DNA of 64,000 nt, from positions 92,749 through 156,748 of the forward strand of contig JAMPIV010018968.1 in NCBI GenBank assembly GCA_024509875.1, given 5' to 3'. Every line of letters starts with the position of its first letter. Within the stretch, counting starts at the first letter, position 1. The notes beneath the pieces were generated by a model. It was not told the DNA's origin. It worked only from the letters and a program-made list of their open reading frames with translations, and ran no database searches. This DNA comes from Oreohelix idahoensis (taxonomy: Eukaryota > Mollusca > Gastropoda > Stylommatophora > Oreohelicidae). This document shows positions 50,050-60,999 of this stretch, one piece after another. Both the position numbers and the translations under genes were made by a program.

Positions 50050-51893
50050 TCAAGGATAATCCTGTTTAATACTTTTTCCTGGCACTGATAGTAACATTAT
50101 TCCTCTATAATTTGTGCACTCTTGTAAATTTCCCTTCTTAGGCAACTTAACCAGATATCCTTCCTTCCATTCTGCTGGTATCTCTTCCTTTTCCCAGACT
50201 TTACCAAGTAATTTATATAACATCTCTGTAGCCGTGTCGATATCTGCTTTGATGGCCTCTGCTGGAAAGCCATCAGGTCCAGACGCTTTTCCCTCTCTTA
50301 GAAGCTTTATGGCTTTCTTTATTTCTTCCTTCGTTGGTCTTTCACCGTTAATTTGTAGCTCTTCTTCTGCTGGCTGGATGTCCGGCGGGTTTTGTGGAGC
50401 TGGTCTATTGAGAAGGTCCCCAAAATATTCTGTCCACCTCTTCATTTGCTCTTGTATATTGCTGAGCAGTTTCCCATTCTTGTCTTTTATGAGGCAACTT
50501 GTTTGCTTGTATTTCCCTGTTAGCTTCTTTGTGCTGCTATACAGTTCTCTCATATTTCCTTTGGCTGCAGCATCTTCTGCCTCTCTTGCCAACTCCTCAA
50601 TATACTTCCTCTTGTCTCTTTTGATACTTCTTTTTACTTCTTTGTTTGCTTCTGTGTACACTTCTTGAGCCTTGGCTTTGGAGCTTCTAGTTTTGCTTGT
50701 GTTTAACTCTGCTTTCTTGTTTTTTCTGTCTTTTATCTTATTGATGGTTTCTGTTGTTATCCATGCTTTTTGTTGTCTTTCCCTTTTCCCCAGTATTTCT
50801 TCACATGTCTCCTTCCATACTGTTTTGACCTGCTGCCAATAGTCTTCTGTATTCTCTACATCTTCCAGCTGTTGGAGCACTTGGAATTTGTTGGATACTG
50901 TGACCGCAAATTTGTCTCTTGTTTCTTGATTTCTTAGCTGTCTTACATTAAACTGTTGTCTATAATTTTGCATTGTTGCATATCTCTTGAGTTTCATTTT
51001 TACTTTGGCTATCAGAAGATGGTGATCTGATGCCACATCTGCTCCTCTATATACCTTTACATCCTGCAATGATGATCTAAACTTCTTGTTTATGCATATA
51101 TGATCAATCTGATTTTCTGTTCTATGGTCTGGTGATATCCATGTTGCCTTGTGTATTCTCTTATGTGGAAACATGCTTCCTCCTATAGCCAGTTGATATG
51201 AAGCACAGAAGTTTGCGAATAGCTCTCCATTTTCATTCATTACTCCTAGCCCATGTTTTCCCATGACTTCTTCAAATCCAGTGTTGACTGTACCTATCTT
51301 TGCATTCATGTCACCCATCAAAATTGTGATGTCTCTCTTCTTTTTACTTTATCCATAATTTCCTGTAGTTTAGTATAAAATGCTTCTTTCACAGACTCTT
51401 CTTTGTCATTAGTTGGTGCATAACATTGGATGACATTTACATGAATTTTCTTTTTAGCTGTTTTGAAAGAAGCTGTTATTATTCTGGGTCCAACAGCTTC
51501 CCATTCAATTAGTGCTTTCTGTGCTTCTTTAGATAACATAAGAGCTACCCCTTCACTGTGGTGTGAACTTTCGTCTTCATGTCCTGAAGACAGCACCAAT
51601 TCACCTGTGATGAGTTTCTTCCTGTCTACCCCCTTCCACTTTGTTTCACACATTCCCAGAACCTCGATTTTGTATTCCCTCATTTCTGCTGCTACTTGCG
51701 CCACTTTCCCTTGTTCGTTTAATGTCCGAACATTCCAGGTGCCAAATCTGGAAGTTCTCCTAGAAGAAAGAAGGTTAGTCAGCAACACAGACTCCTTTCG
51801 GCTTTCTCTGTGTTGCATCATACGCCTCCCCGCGAGAGGACCTTCCCCTGTCTTGGATGGCTGTGTTTTATTTTCTTTATTTGACTTGTCCAT
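50050..51893 (-). pseudogene. LINE-C endonuclease and RT N-terminus
   Basis: 51893-51318 encodes the start of an APE endonuclease (RFGTWNVRTLNEQGKVAQVA, LGMCETKWKG, HVNVIQCYAPTND). One frameshift near 51320 leads to 51321-50050 with MMGDMNAKIG, DVASDHHLLIAKVK, a long helical linker, KASGPDGFPAEAIK and CTNYRGIMLLSVPGKS, which then shifts out of frame. Apart from these small indels the domain order and length are those of a complete LINE. Confidence 0.9.
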
Positions 51894-52049
51894 ATTTGTT
51901 GAAGTTTTTTGTGGTTTAAAATTTTTTTACAGGATGGTGTAACCGGCCCCATGCCCAACCCTCCTTAGTCGCTTTTTACGACATGCTTGGTAGGGGACAG
52001 TGTTACTATTCTTTGCTCCCCTTTCGGGCCCCGGTAACACACGGGTGCT

Positions 52050-53767
52050 TTATTTTTATACAGTGTTACAATCTTGGCATCTCGCATGTCTTGAGGAATA
52101 GTTGTCTCTTCCCAGCACTGGCACAGCATCCTATGCAGGGGATGTAATAGCGTGCTCTTACAGCATTTGATTAAATCAGGAGGAATCCCATCACTGCCTG
52201 GTGCTTTGCCAGAGGCCAAGCTATCAATGGCCTTACTGAGTTCCTCTAATGTTGGTTCGGCATCCAGCTCCTCCATAGTTGGCAGACTATTGACAGCATC
52301 AAGGGCTGCAGGCGTAACGGTATTGTCTCTAGCGTAAAGCTCAGAGTAGTGCTCGACCCACCTCTCCATCTGCTTACCCTTATCGGTTAGCTTCTCTCCG
52401 CTGATGGTTTTTAGCGGTGCCGTCTTACTTTTATGGGGGCCAAGTGCTTTCTTTATACCGTCATACATTTGTCTAATGTTGCCTGTTTGCGCTGCGATCT
52501 GGATGCTCTCACTGAGCTGGAGCCAATAGTCATTTGCACAGCGTCGAGCAGTTTGTTGAACTTTGCTTCTCGTAGCCCTCAGGATCTGTAGGGTTCTGGC
52601 ACTCGGTGAACGTTTGTATTCATTCATAGCACTGCGCTTAGCTTCAATAACAGGTGCCATCACATCTGATGAAGCGTCAAACCAGTCATTTGACTTTGCT
52701 GTTTTCTTACCAAAGGTGGCAAGTGCAGTACTTTGAATGGTGTTCCGTAGATGCTCCCAGTTCTCTGTAATAGTATCACCATGCTGAGGGCTACTGAGCA
52801 CTTTCTTGAAGGTCGCAGTGAATTGAGCGATCATGAAAAGGTCTGACATCTTGCTGGTATCAATGCGTGGTTTCCCTTCATGTCTGACACGATAGAGTTT
52901 TCTTGGTTGTGCTCTGATTTTGCAGCAAACCAAGGAGTGATCTGTGTCACAGTCTGCACTATGGTACGAGCGCGTGGAGAGCACAGACCTGAGGAGTGGC
53001 CTTCTGACGAGAATCAGGTCAAGTTGGTGCAATTGCTTGGATCGTGGGTGTCTCCATGACACCTTATGCTGGGGTTTTGTCTGAAAGTAGGTGTTGGTCA
53101 CGCAGAGATCATGGTGGACGCACAACTCTAAGAGCCGTTGTCCATTTTCATTCATCTTGCCAATACCAAACCTGCCCAGACATGAAGGCCATGAAACATT
53201 ATCGGCACCCACTCTAGCGTTAAAGTCACCAAGGAGAACAAGCTGTTCTTGCCTAGGTATGCTTTTGATTACTGCTGCTAGATTCTCGTAGAACTCATCT
53301 TTAGCTTCTGAGGCAGAGTACAGAGTAGGAGCATACACACTGACAAGGGTGATGGGACCTGTGCTAGTTTGCAGGCGGAGCGTTAACAGGCGTTCTGATC
53401 CATTCTCGCCTGGTTCAACCATGTTAGTTAGCAATTTTTTGACCGCAAAACCTACTCCGTGTTCTCTAGCTTTATTAAGATCTTTCCCTTGCCAATAAAA
53501 TGTGTAGTCCTTCTCGCTCACCGTTCCAGAGCCCGCCAGGCGCGTTTCCTGAAGTGCAGCTATATCCACCTGAAGTCGTTTAAGCTCATCATTAATTATG
53601 GCTGTCTTCCTTACATCGTTTACATCCTGTAGGTTTTCAGATAGTCCAGTCAACATAGTCCGGACGTTCCAGCATCCCAATCTGAGAGTTTGCTTATTTC
53701 TATTTTTTCGATAATTGGTTGGTGCAAAATTTTCTGTCCGCAGTTCGGGTTTGACCCTAATCCCCAT
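52050..53767 (-). pseudogene. LINE-B copy 2, endonuclease and start of RT
   Basis: An open frame of about 570 codons starts MGIRVKPELRTENFAPTNYR. APE motifs in order: LGCWNVRTMLTGLSEN, AALQETRLAG, VYAPTLYSASEA, LLGDFNARVG, DTDHSLVCCK. The linker follows, then the RT start APGSDGIPPDLIKC. It ends at the LINE-C insertion. This half is undamaged, so the element was probably active until shortly before the insertion. Endonuclease residues (Asn, Glu, Asp-x-Asn, Asp-His) are all present. Confidence 0.92.
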
Positions 53768-54510
53768 GCACCCAATGGGGAAAGCAGACAGTGGCGGGAC
53801 AACACCTTATTGACTGGGGGCTGCCCAGTTTGAAGCGGGCGGTAGCTGTCCAGTGAGATCCTAGAACCTCTCCCACTGTCGGAAGTAGCCCCTGGCGCCA
53901 TGCCCTACGCCAATTGGGCAAAAGGCTTATAACCGGTAACTGCTACTTCCCGTGTTTTGCCGACACCTATAGGGTGAAGCTGGAGTGTCCTCTCCAGGGC
54001 GCGAGCTTGGGCACAGTTATATGGAGATCAAGCTGTTGCCCATGCAGCATGTTCCCCCTCTCCACACAGCCGGTAGATCCAAAGGAACGGCAGTAGCCGA
54101 TACAGTTTGGTACCACCATGTCGCAGGAGTTGCCAGAATAATGTCGAATCAATATTAGACTGCCTTAGGGACTCCGACTCCGGATTTATCCTCAGGGTTT
54201 ACTCCCGAAGCCAATTCCACAAATGGATATTCCCGCAAGGCAACGGTGGTTTGAATTCAGAGTTCCTTCTCTTAGATAAGCTACCAACCAAGGATCACGA
54301 GCCCTATCTGCCCGAAGCTGCTGGTTTTAAGGCGCCAGTCGCTCACCTTTGCCCCTTCTCCCGTCAGTGGAAACAGTTCCGCCGGGCTCAAATTGAGCCA
54401 CACGTGAAGGCCGGGAGCTGGACTTGGTTGTCAGAGGCTGTTTGAGGCGCGTCCTATAGAAGTATTTTATCTGCAGTGAGAGCTTATCCTCACTACAACT
54501 CCCGGCAATA
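53768..54510 (-). other. LINE-B 5' untranslated leader
   Basis: GC-richer than its surroundings and without a long frame on the coding strand. It contains CTCACTGCAGATAAAATACT and GGACGCGCCTCAAACAGCC near its 5' end and TTATAAGCCTTTTGCCC before the ORF. The border with AT-rich DNA at about 54510 fits the element's start. Confidence 0.7.
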
Positions 54511-54537
54511 ACAACCTTTGGAACCAAAAATATATAT

Positions 54538-54791
<254 letters not shown>

Positions 54792-54823
54792 CTTCTTCTA
54801 TATTTATAAGATTATATATATAT

Positions 54824-54960
54824 CAGAAGCAAACAAAGAAGTATCAAAAGAGACAAGAGGAAATATATTGAAGAGTTGGCAAGAGAGGCAGAAGATGCTG
54901 CAGCCAAAGGAAATATGAGAAAACTGTATAACAGCACAAAGAGGAAAATTAGTTAACTAG
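54824..54960 (+). pseudogene. LINE-C internal fragment
   Basis: About 135 bp matching the LINE-C linker region (coding for EANKEV, YIEELAREAEDAA-like and GNMRELYS-like sequence), with stops and small changes. Flanked by the two copies of the 150-bp direct repeat. Confidence 0.82.
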
Positions 54961-54976
54961 TGCAGACAAAAAAAAA

Positions 54977-55128
54977 TTATCTTTTAAGTAAAAGTGTTAA
55001 CTTTTACAAAGATTGCTTTGCTGGTGAAACGCTGCTAAATTTATTTCAAATATCGTTCAATATGACTTTATTTAAATTCACATAAAAATAAATTAAATAT
55101 GAATTAAACACATCAATAACTTCAATTT
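54977..55128 (+). repeat. 150-bp direct repeat, copy 2
   Basis: Second copy of 54538-54689. Beyond it the sequence is unrelated to what follows copy 1. Confidence 0.9.
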
Positions 55129-55251
55129 TCTCCAAGTTTCATAAAATAATGTTAAACTTACGAGTAAATCCACAAAAATTCAAGGGTTTTTTAATTAGAA
55201 ATGAATATGAAGATATGCACCAATAGCATGAACAAGAATCAACATAACGTC

Positions 55252-55650
55252 AGTATAATGGAGGAAACGGGTATCATTGTGGTGGATCGCTGTGGCGGGG
55301 CGTGACTTTTTATATAAGGAAAATGTGGCGGAGCGCTGTGGCGGGGCGTGACTTTTTATATAAGGAAAATGTGGCGGAGCGCTGTGGCGGGGCGTGACTT
55401 TTTATATAAGGAAAATGTAGGGTGTGTGTTTTTTATATAGCGATATATTAGTTCGCTAATGGTATTGTTTACAGACAATATTGAGACAATAGGAAGGCAA
55501 TATATGTAGACAACAGTTAGACGATATATTTAGACAACAGTTAGACGATATATTTAGACAACAGTTAGACGATATATTTAGACAACAGTTAGACGTTATT
55601 TATATGACAACATAGGTAACAAATATTTTCTTGATTGTAATAAATATATA
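55252..55650 (+). repeat. Left inverted repeat of the small Polinton-like element
   Basis: Three tandem units of about 48 bp (GTGGCGGAGCGCTGTGGCGG then GGCGTGACTTTTTATATAAG) and four TTAGACGATATAT-type units. Confidence 0.85.
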
Positions 55651-56069
55651 TATATATATATTTTAAAATAAAGTATATATTGGTAAGATTCGTATTTTCA
55701 AAAATAACATTATCATACATTGTACAATTGACAAATAACACATTTGAATACACACTGTCTTTCCAATATATATTCCTATATATAATATAAAACAACACTG
55801 CACAACTTACAATCCCAGCACGCAGCGAGTCTTGTCACATCGACAACACGTCAACTATCGATTGGTTGTTAGACTAATCACGCCCTGGCCAGCACACAAG
55901 TTTACTCACATTGACAACGCGTCACCTATCGATTAATATTTCAACTAATCACACCCTGGGTAACACAAGTCTGGATACGTTTCAGAAACCAGATTGAACT
56001 GGTATTCCTGCTTATATAGACACTTGGAAGACCCAGACACTCACATTCATACTTTACAAACGCAGTGGC
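55651..56069 (+). promoter_or_regulatory. Upstream region of the PC4-like gene with TATA box
   Basis: CCTGCTTATATAGACAC at about 56006-56022 is a good TATA box some 50-60 bp before the first ATG. Two AATCGATAGTTGACGTG-type segments (GACAACACGTCAACTATCGA and GACAACGCGTCACCTATCGA, near 55839 and 55913) form a direct repeat that could bind a regulator. Confidence 0.5.
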
Positions 56070-56726
56070 GTGATAACGACAGATGCTTACACCTCATTGA
56101 AGATGACTTCCACTGTTCCCAACAACTGGGTCTACATCAAGAGCTGTGATGAAATGCTTAAAACTTTGGCTAGTGGTCTGAAGGCCGCGTCTGTATGTGT
56201 TTACCGAGGCCAACCTTTACTGCACATGCGAAAATATTTTGGTGAATCCTACCTCAAGTTTTCTACCAAAACCGGCATTACTTTAACTCGATCCGAGTTT
56301 GATCATTTGTTGACTTTACAGAGTGAAATCCTCGCCGAATTTGACCAACTACAGTCACCACGCACGGATACCTATCCTACTACTTGTACCAGTAACACGT
56401 TTGACGACTACATCAACTCCAGCTGTTACCAACCGATTTCCCCAGAACCGAGTTGGTTTCCTAACACCAACCCTTGTACGTCAGCTCCCACCACAGACAA
56501 CCACCTGGCCAATGTCTCTAATCTATCACTGAAGACGCAGAGACCTACTACTACCTGTACCAGTAACCCGTTTGTCGACTACATCAACTCCAGTTGTCCA
56601 ATATCCACAGAACCGAGTTGGTTTCCTAACACCAACCCTTGTACGTCAGCTACCACCACAGCTCCCACCTGGCCGATGTCTCTAATCCACCACCGAAGAA
56701 GCAGAAGAAACCTACCAAGCGGCTGA
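56070..56726 (+). CDS. PC4/Sub1-like single-stranded-DNA-binding protein, C-terminus frameshifted
   Basis: Open frame of 218 codons; the ATG at 56070 is first, but that at 56103 (MTSTVPNNWV) also fits. Residues about 40-95 resemble the PC4 (Sub1) domain: VCVYRGQPLLHMRKYF as the strand pair, then KTGITLTRSEFDHLLTLQSE as the last strand and helix. PC4 domains bind single-stranded DNA as dimers and act in transcription and replication. Residues 110-210 are two tandem copies of a Thr/Ser/Pro-rich unit (CTSN.FDDYINSSC, PSWFPNTNPCTSA). In the second copy one base is missing relative to the first (near 56664). The read-through tail differs, and a Lys/Arg-rich stretch resembling a nuclear localisation signal lies in the adjacent frame up to TAG. 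The PC4 call rests on pattern recognition. Confidence 0.65.
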   Translation: MITTDAYTSLKMTSTVPNNWVYIKSCDEMLKTLASGLKAASVCVYRGQPLLHMRKYFGESYLKFSTKTGITLTRSEFDHLLTLQSEILAEFDQLQSPRTDTYPTTCTSNTFDDYINSSCYQPISPEPSWFPNTNPCTSAPTTDNHLANVSNLSLKTQRPTTTCTSNPFVDYINSSCPISTEPSWFPNTNPCTSATTTAPTWPMSLIHHRRSRRNLPSG

Positions 56727-56759
56727 GACTTGTGCTTTAGCTCGATATTATTTAAACAA

Positions 56760-56766
56760 AATAAAA
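56760..56766 (+). terminator. Polyadenylation signal of the PC4-like gene
   Basis: AATAAAATATATTTATT follows the stop by about 35 bases and begins the right inverted repeat. Confidence 0.6.
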
Positions 56767-57044
56767 TATATTTATTACAATTAAGAAAATCTTTGTTACC
56801 TATGTTGTCATATAAATATCGTCTAACTGTTGTCTAAATATATCGTCTAACTGTTGTCTAAATATATCGTCTAACTGTTGTCTACATATATTGCCTTCTC
56901 AATATTGTCTGTAAACAATACCATTAGCGAACTAATATATCGCTATATAAAAAACACACACCCTACATTTTCCTTATATAAAAAGTCACGCCCCGCCACA
57001 GCGCTCCGCCACAATGATACCCGTTTCCTCCATTATATACTACT
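56767..57044 (-). repeat. Right inverted repeat of the small Polinton-like element
   Basis: Complement of the left repeat with three ATATCGTCTAACTGTTGTCT units and a single GC-rich unit, ending CATTATATACTACT. Confidence 0.85.
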
Positions 57045-57339
57045 CCTGTGATCCACAGGGTCATTTAATGGACAAAAATTAAATAAGTTTTTAAATGATC
57101 TCCTAGTTAGTTTTTCATAACATCTTATTGATCTTCTATATCCTTTATTTACAGCATCACATTTGTTGGTCATTCCAGCACTGAACTATTTTTTTTACAT
57201 CGTTATCCAGTTTTATTATATAAAGATTTGGTTAAATGCTGATGACTCTTTCTTGATGTTCTTAGATATGCCCTAACTTTCTGATATGCTGAAACATGAC
57301 TGCTACCACAGTCAGTTCCTGTCTTCATTATGGTGATTA

Positions 57340-57373
<34 letters not shown>

Positions 57374-58079
57374 GCCAAAATAAGGTTGTAATTTGCATTT
57401 TTATTTTGGACATTTCCAGGTCCACGATCTTCCTTGTTTTTGAACCAGGTGTTGCCGGTGGCATGAGCCCTGTGGAGAATTCACGCGTATTTTTGTGGGT
57501 GGGCTATTCGGAAACGCAATCTTTAGAGCCCCACCCCTTCCCTTTACCCCGAAAAACAGTTAACAATAAAATTTCATGTGAATGTGGGAACTGCTGAGGA
57601 CGGATGCTAACATTACAATTCTTTTAAAGCAAGGGGAAACAATTACTTCCCTTGAGATACGGCGCTAGATCGAACACTTCAGTCAAAGTTCTTCACTAGT
57701 AGAGGCCAACAATCTAAATTTAATTTGGAATCAGCAAGACCTTTTGTAAGTACGAATATTATTCATTTACAGTGCAGTTTAGTGCTAAATGTATGTTGTT
57801 GAAATAATAGGATACAAGGCAGAAAGCTTACACCATAGTTTTCTCCCTTCAATTATTGACCTATTACTAGCTCATTTAAATCTTGTTTCAAATCGATCGA
57901 AATGATACTCAGCAATCATGCTATTACTAAGTTGAAAAAAACATCCTTCAAAGCAAGTATGTCATATAAGGTTATCTAAGCGCAAAGAAAAACATTTTTT
58001 AACCACCCTGCACATATTAACAAAACGAGGATCAGTCGAAACCTAGAAGCCTTCTCCCTCCCAACACTGCATATACGTT
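57045..58079. other. No recognised gene
   Basis: Contains a run of 30 T at 57343-57372, which could be the poly(A) of a minus-strand retroposon, and a GC-richer stretch at 57460-57560. No family was identified. Confidence 0.4.
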
Positions 58080-58518
58080 AGTAGTATATAATGGAGGAAA
58101 CGGGTATCATTGTGGTGGAGCGCTGTGGCGGGGCGTGACTTTTTATATAAGGAAAATGTGGCGGAGCGCTGTGGCGGGGCGTGACTTTTTATATAAGGAA
58201 AATGTGGTGGAGCGCTGTGGCGGGGCGTGACTTTTTATATAAGGAAAATGTAGGGTGTGTGTTTTTTATATAGCGATATATTAGTTCGCTAATGGTATTG
58301 TTTACAGACAATATTGAGACAATAGGAAGGCAATATATGTAGACAACAGTTAGACGATATATTTAGACAACAGTTAGACGATATATTTAGACATCAGTTA
58401 AACGATATATTTAGACAACAGTTAGACGATATTTATATGACAACATAGGTAAAAAAGATGTTCTTAATTGTAATAAATGTATTTTATTTTTTTAAATAAA
58501 ATATATATTTATAAGATT
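58080..58518 (+). repeat. Left end of a second Polinton-like element
   Basis: Starts with the full AGTAGTATATAATGGAGGAA terminus and matches 55252-55690 almost base for base, including three GC-rich CGTGACTTTTTATATAAGG units and the GACGATATATTTAGACAACA units. It is cut at AAGATT by LINE-A copy 4. Confidence 0.85.
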
Positions 58519-60921
58519 CTTACTTACTTACTTACTTAGTCGTTCCCCTTCTACCGTGAGGTGTAGAGGTTTGGAAGAGAGAGCGCCAGACTATCCTATC
58601 GGCTGTCTTCCTCCTGGCCTGGTTCCATTCTAGTCCTCGGTCCTTCAAAGATTGTCTAATGTTGTCCTCCCAGCGGACTCTGGGTCGTCCTGGGGGTCTG
58701 GATCCTTGGCTCTTTGTTTCCCATGCTTGTCGTGGTAACCGGTCTTCTCCCATTCTACAGACATGGCCAAACCATCTTAGTTGGTACTGTTCTACTTGTG
58801 TCTGCAGGGGGTAGGATTTAAGGCCTTGACGTATCGTCTGGTTGCGTACCATGTCTCTTCTTGTTACTTCAACCACCTTCCTAAGATACCTCATTTATGA
58901 GGTTTGGATCTGGCTTTTGTGGGTTGTAGTCATTGCCCATGACTCGCATCCATATGTCAAGACTGGGACATAGGTGGAGCGGTATACAGCCATCTTCGTT
59001 TTCTTACCAACCTCTCTCTTGCTGATGAATCCTCGATTTATGGCCTGAAAAAGTCTCCCAGCTGCTGCTTTTCGAGTGGCCAACTCTTCTTTGATGCCTC
59101 CCTTTCGGTCAATAATAGCTCCGAGGTATTTGAAGTGGTCGACCTGCTACAGGACCTGTTCTCCCAGCTTAATCTGAAGTCTTCTTTCTTCTCGTGATAT
59201 CACCATGGATTTTGTTTTAGAGCTGCTTATGACCATCCCTCTCTTCTCCAGCTCTTCCTTCCAGACTTGCAGGTTGAATTGGAGATGTGCCTCTGATTTA
59301 GCAATCAGGGCAACATCATCAGCAAATGCCAGCTCCGAAATACAGACCTGTCTCATCTTCCAGTACCCCACTGAATACTTTCTTGTTCTCTTCTTACATG
59401 CCTTAATGACATCGTCCATGAGGAGTATGAAAAGGTAAGGTGACAGGATATCACCTTGTCTTACACCAGTGGTGGTCCTGAACTCTTCTGACTTATGGTT
59501 TGCTGTCCTCACATAATTTCTGCAAGACTTGTAGAAGCTCTGTATAGCATGAATCAGAGGTGCTGGAATGTTCTTCCTTGCCAAACAATCCCAAAGTTTG
59601 CTCCAGGGGACCCTGTCAAACGCCTTTTCCAGATCTATGAAACAAAGATGGATCTCACTCTTATACTCAAGGGCCTTTTCACTCAGCTGTCTGAGTGTGA
59701 AGATTAGGTCTTGAGTACTTCGGTTCGCTCGGAATCCGCACAGGACCTCCTCCAGTTGTGGCTCAGCTAGGCGTCGGAGTCTGTGCTCTAGGATTCTAGA
59801 GTAGATTTTACCAGGGACACTGAGAAGGGATATACCTCTATGGTTTCCACACTGCCGATTGTCTCCCTTTTTGAAAATTGGTGTTATGATGGCAATCTCC
59901 CAATCCTTTGGTATGGTCTTGTTGTACCACGCTGCCTGTAGAACCCTTAAGAGTAATAGGTCGCCTGATGCTCACATGTACTTAACCATTTCTGGTGTTA
60001 TACCATCATGCCCTGCTGCTTTGCCCATCTTGATTTTCTCGAGTGCTGCCTTCAGTTCTTCCATCTTTATGTCATCTTCACCATCATTGGTTTCCTCTTC
60101 TGTGCTAGTGGTTATCATTTCTGATGCTTCACCATGCTCACCATCCAGGAGTTCTGAGAAATATTCTTTCCATCGTTCCATTACTTCCTTCGGGGCAGTA
60201 AGCAATTTGCCTTGCTTGTCCTTTATAAATTTGAGAGGGCATTGTTTTTCATTTCTCATGTTCTTTAGGGTCTTATAGAACAATTTCTGGTTTTCTTGTG
60301 CATCTTTTTCTAGCTTTTCTCCAAATTCTTCCCAGGACTTCTGTTTTGCTGCTAGGACCTTGTTCTTTGCTTCTGTTCTGAGTGTCACATATTCTCTATA
60401 TTTTTCCATCTGTCCTGTTGTGTTTCTAGCTCCTAAGTATTGTTTCCATGCCATTTTCTTCTCTCTTATTTTCTCTTTGACTTCCTCTGTCCACCAAGGT
60501 GTCCTCTTTCTCTTATTCCCAAGTCGGACTTCACCGCATGCTTCTGCTGCAGCTGTCTTTATGATATCCTTGAATTTATTCCAGAGGGTTTCCAAGTCAT
60601 CAGGTCGTTCTTCTGTGTTGCTCACCGCTGCAGCAATAAGCCCTTGATATCTGGTCTTAATTTCTGGCTCTTTCAACTTGTAGGTCTTAATGCTCATTTC
60701 TCCCGCTCGTTTACTTGGTTTCTTGCGTGATGTTGGGCAGTTCCTAGGCTGAGCAACTCTTTCAGTTGTTCTTTTGATTGTTAGCAGGTAGTGATCATTT
60801 CCAATCTATGGCCCCCTCCAGACTCTAGCATCCCGGACATATTTGAATGAGCTTCTCCTAACAATGGCATAGTCGATCACTGACTTCTCATTCTTGGTTG
60901 GTTCACATCTAGTGTATGCAT
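58519..60921 (-). mobile_element. LINE-A copy 4, 5'-truncated
   Basis: Ends in CTTACTTACTTACTT (the (TAAG)n tail) and stops inside the endonuclease at the codons for RCEPTKNEKSVIDYA, matching LINE-A copy 1 up to GTGTATGCAT. No clear target duplication is visible. Confidence 0.92.
58532..60910 (-). pseudogene. LINE-A copy 4 endonuclease/RT remnant
   Basis: Open stretches 60697-59972 (linker and RT start, AGHDGITPEMVKYM), 59584-59147 (GVRQGDILSPYLF, ELAFADDVALIA), and 59083-58532 (YGCESWAM, YQLRWFGHVCRMGED) are separated by nonsense codons: TGA after KYM, TAG after EQVL, and TAA at about 58894. The frames are otherwise as in copy 1, so decay is mostly by point mutation. Confidence 0.9.
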
Positions 60922-60999
60922 TATTATGTGAGGCATGAAAGAAGCGTAATTCGTTTGTTTCTCTGTTTCTCAAAACTACGTTATGACAGTAGTTAATTT

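Larger units (their letters stand above)
48811..52047 (-). mobile_element. LINE-C, nearly full length, nested in LINE-B
   Basis: 3237 bp with a 3' (GAAT)n tail (TCATTCATTCAT on the plus strand) and a 5' leader containing GTTACCGGGGCCCGAAAGGG and AAAAAGCGACTAAGG. The 12-bp duplication of LINE-B sequence proves it is the younger element. Confidence 0.93.
47305..54510 (-). mobile_element. LINE-B copy 2, nearly full length, split by LINE-C
   Basis: Two segments of one element: 52048-54510 (leader, endonuclease, start of RT) and 47305-48810 (rest of RT and 3' end, AATAATAGCCCCTTCAGTCA). The break is within the codons for TLYKNKGDRSD, where LINE-C inserted with a 12-bp duplication CTTTATTTTTAT (48799-48810, 52048-52059). 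Without LINE-C the element is about 4 kb, a normal LINE length. Confidence 0.92.
55252..57044 (+). mobile_element. Small Polinton-like element with PC4-domain cargo, 1.8 kb
   Basis: The right end finishes CCATTATATACTACT, the complement of AGTAGTATATAATGG; the left end has the slightly eroded AGTATAATGG. Both inward sides show GGAGGAAACGGGTATCATTG, GC-rich GGCGGAGCGCTGTGGCGGGG units followed by CGTGACTTTTTATATAAGG (three on the left, one on the right), AGCGATATATTAGTTCGCTA and repeated GACAACAGTTAGACGATATA. The 300-400-bp inverted repeats enclose one gene. No 6-bp duplication is visible because the left tip is damaged. The left end is nearly identical to 58080-58518. Confidence 0.82.

Noticed and set aside
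54107..54445. 112-codon open frame on the plus strand
   Set aside because: Lies antisense in the LINE-B 5' leader, whose GC content favours open frames. No recognisable protein.
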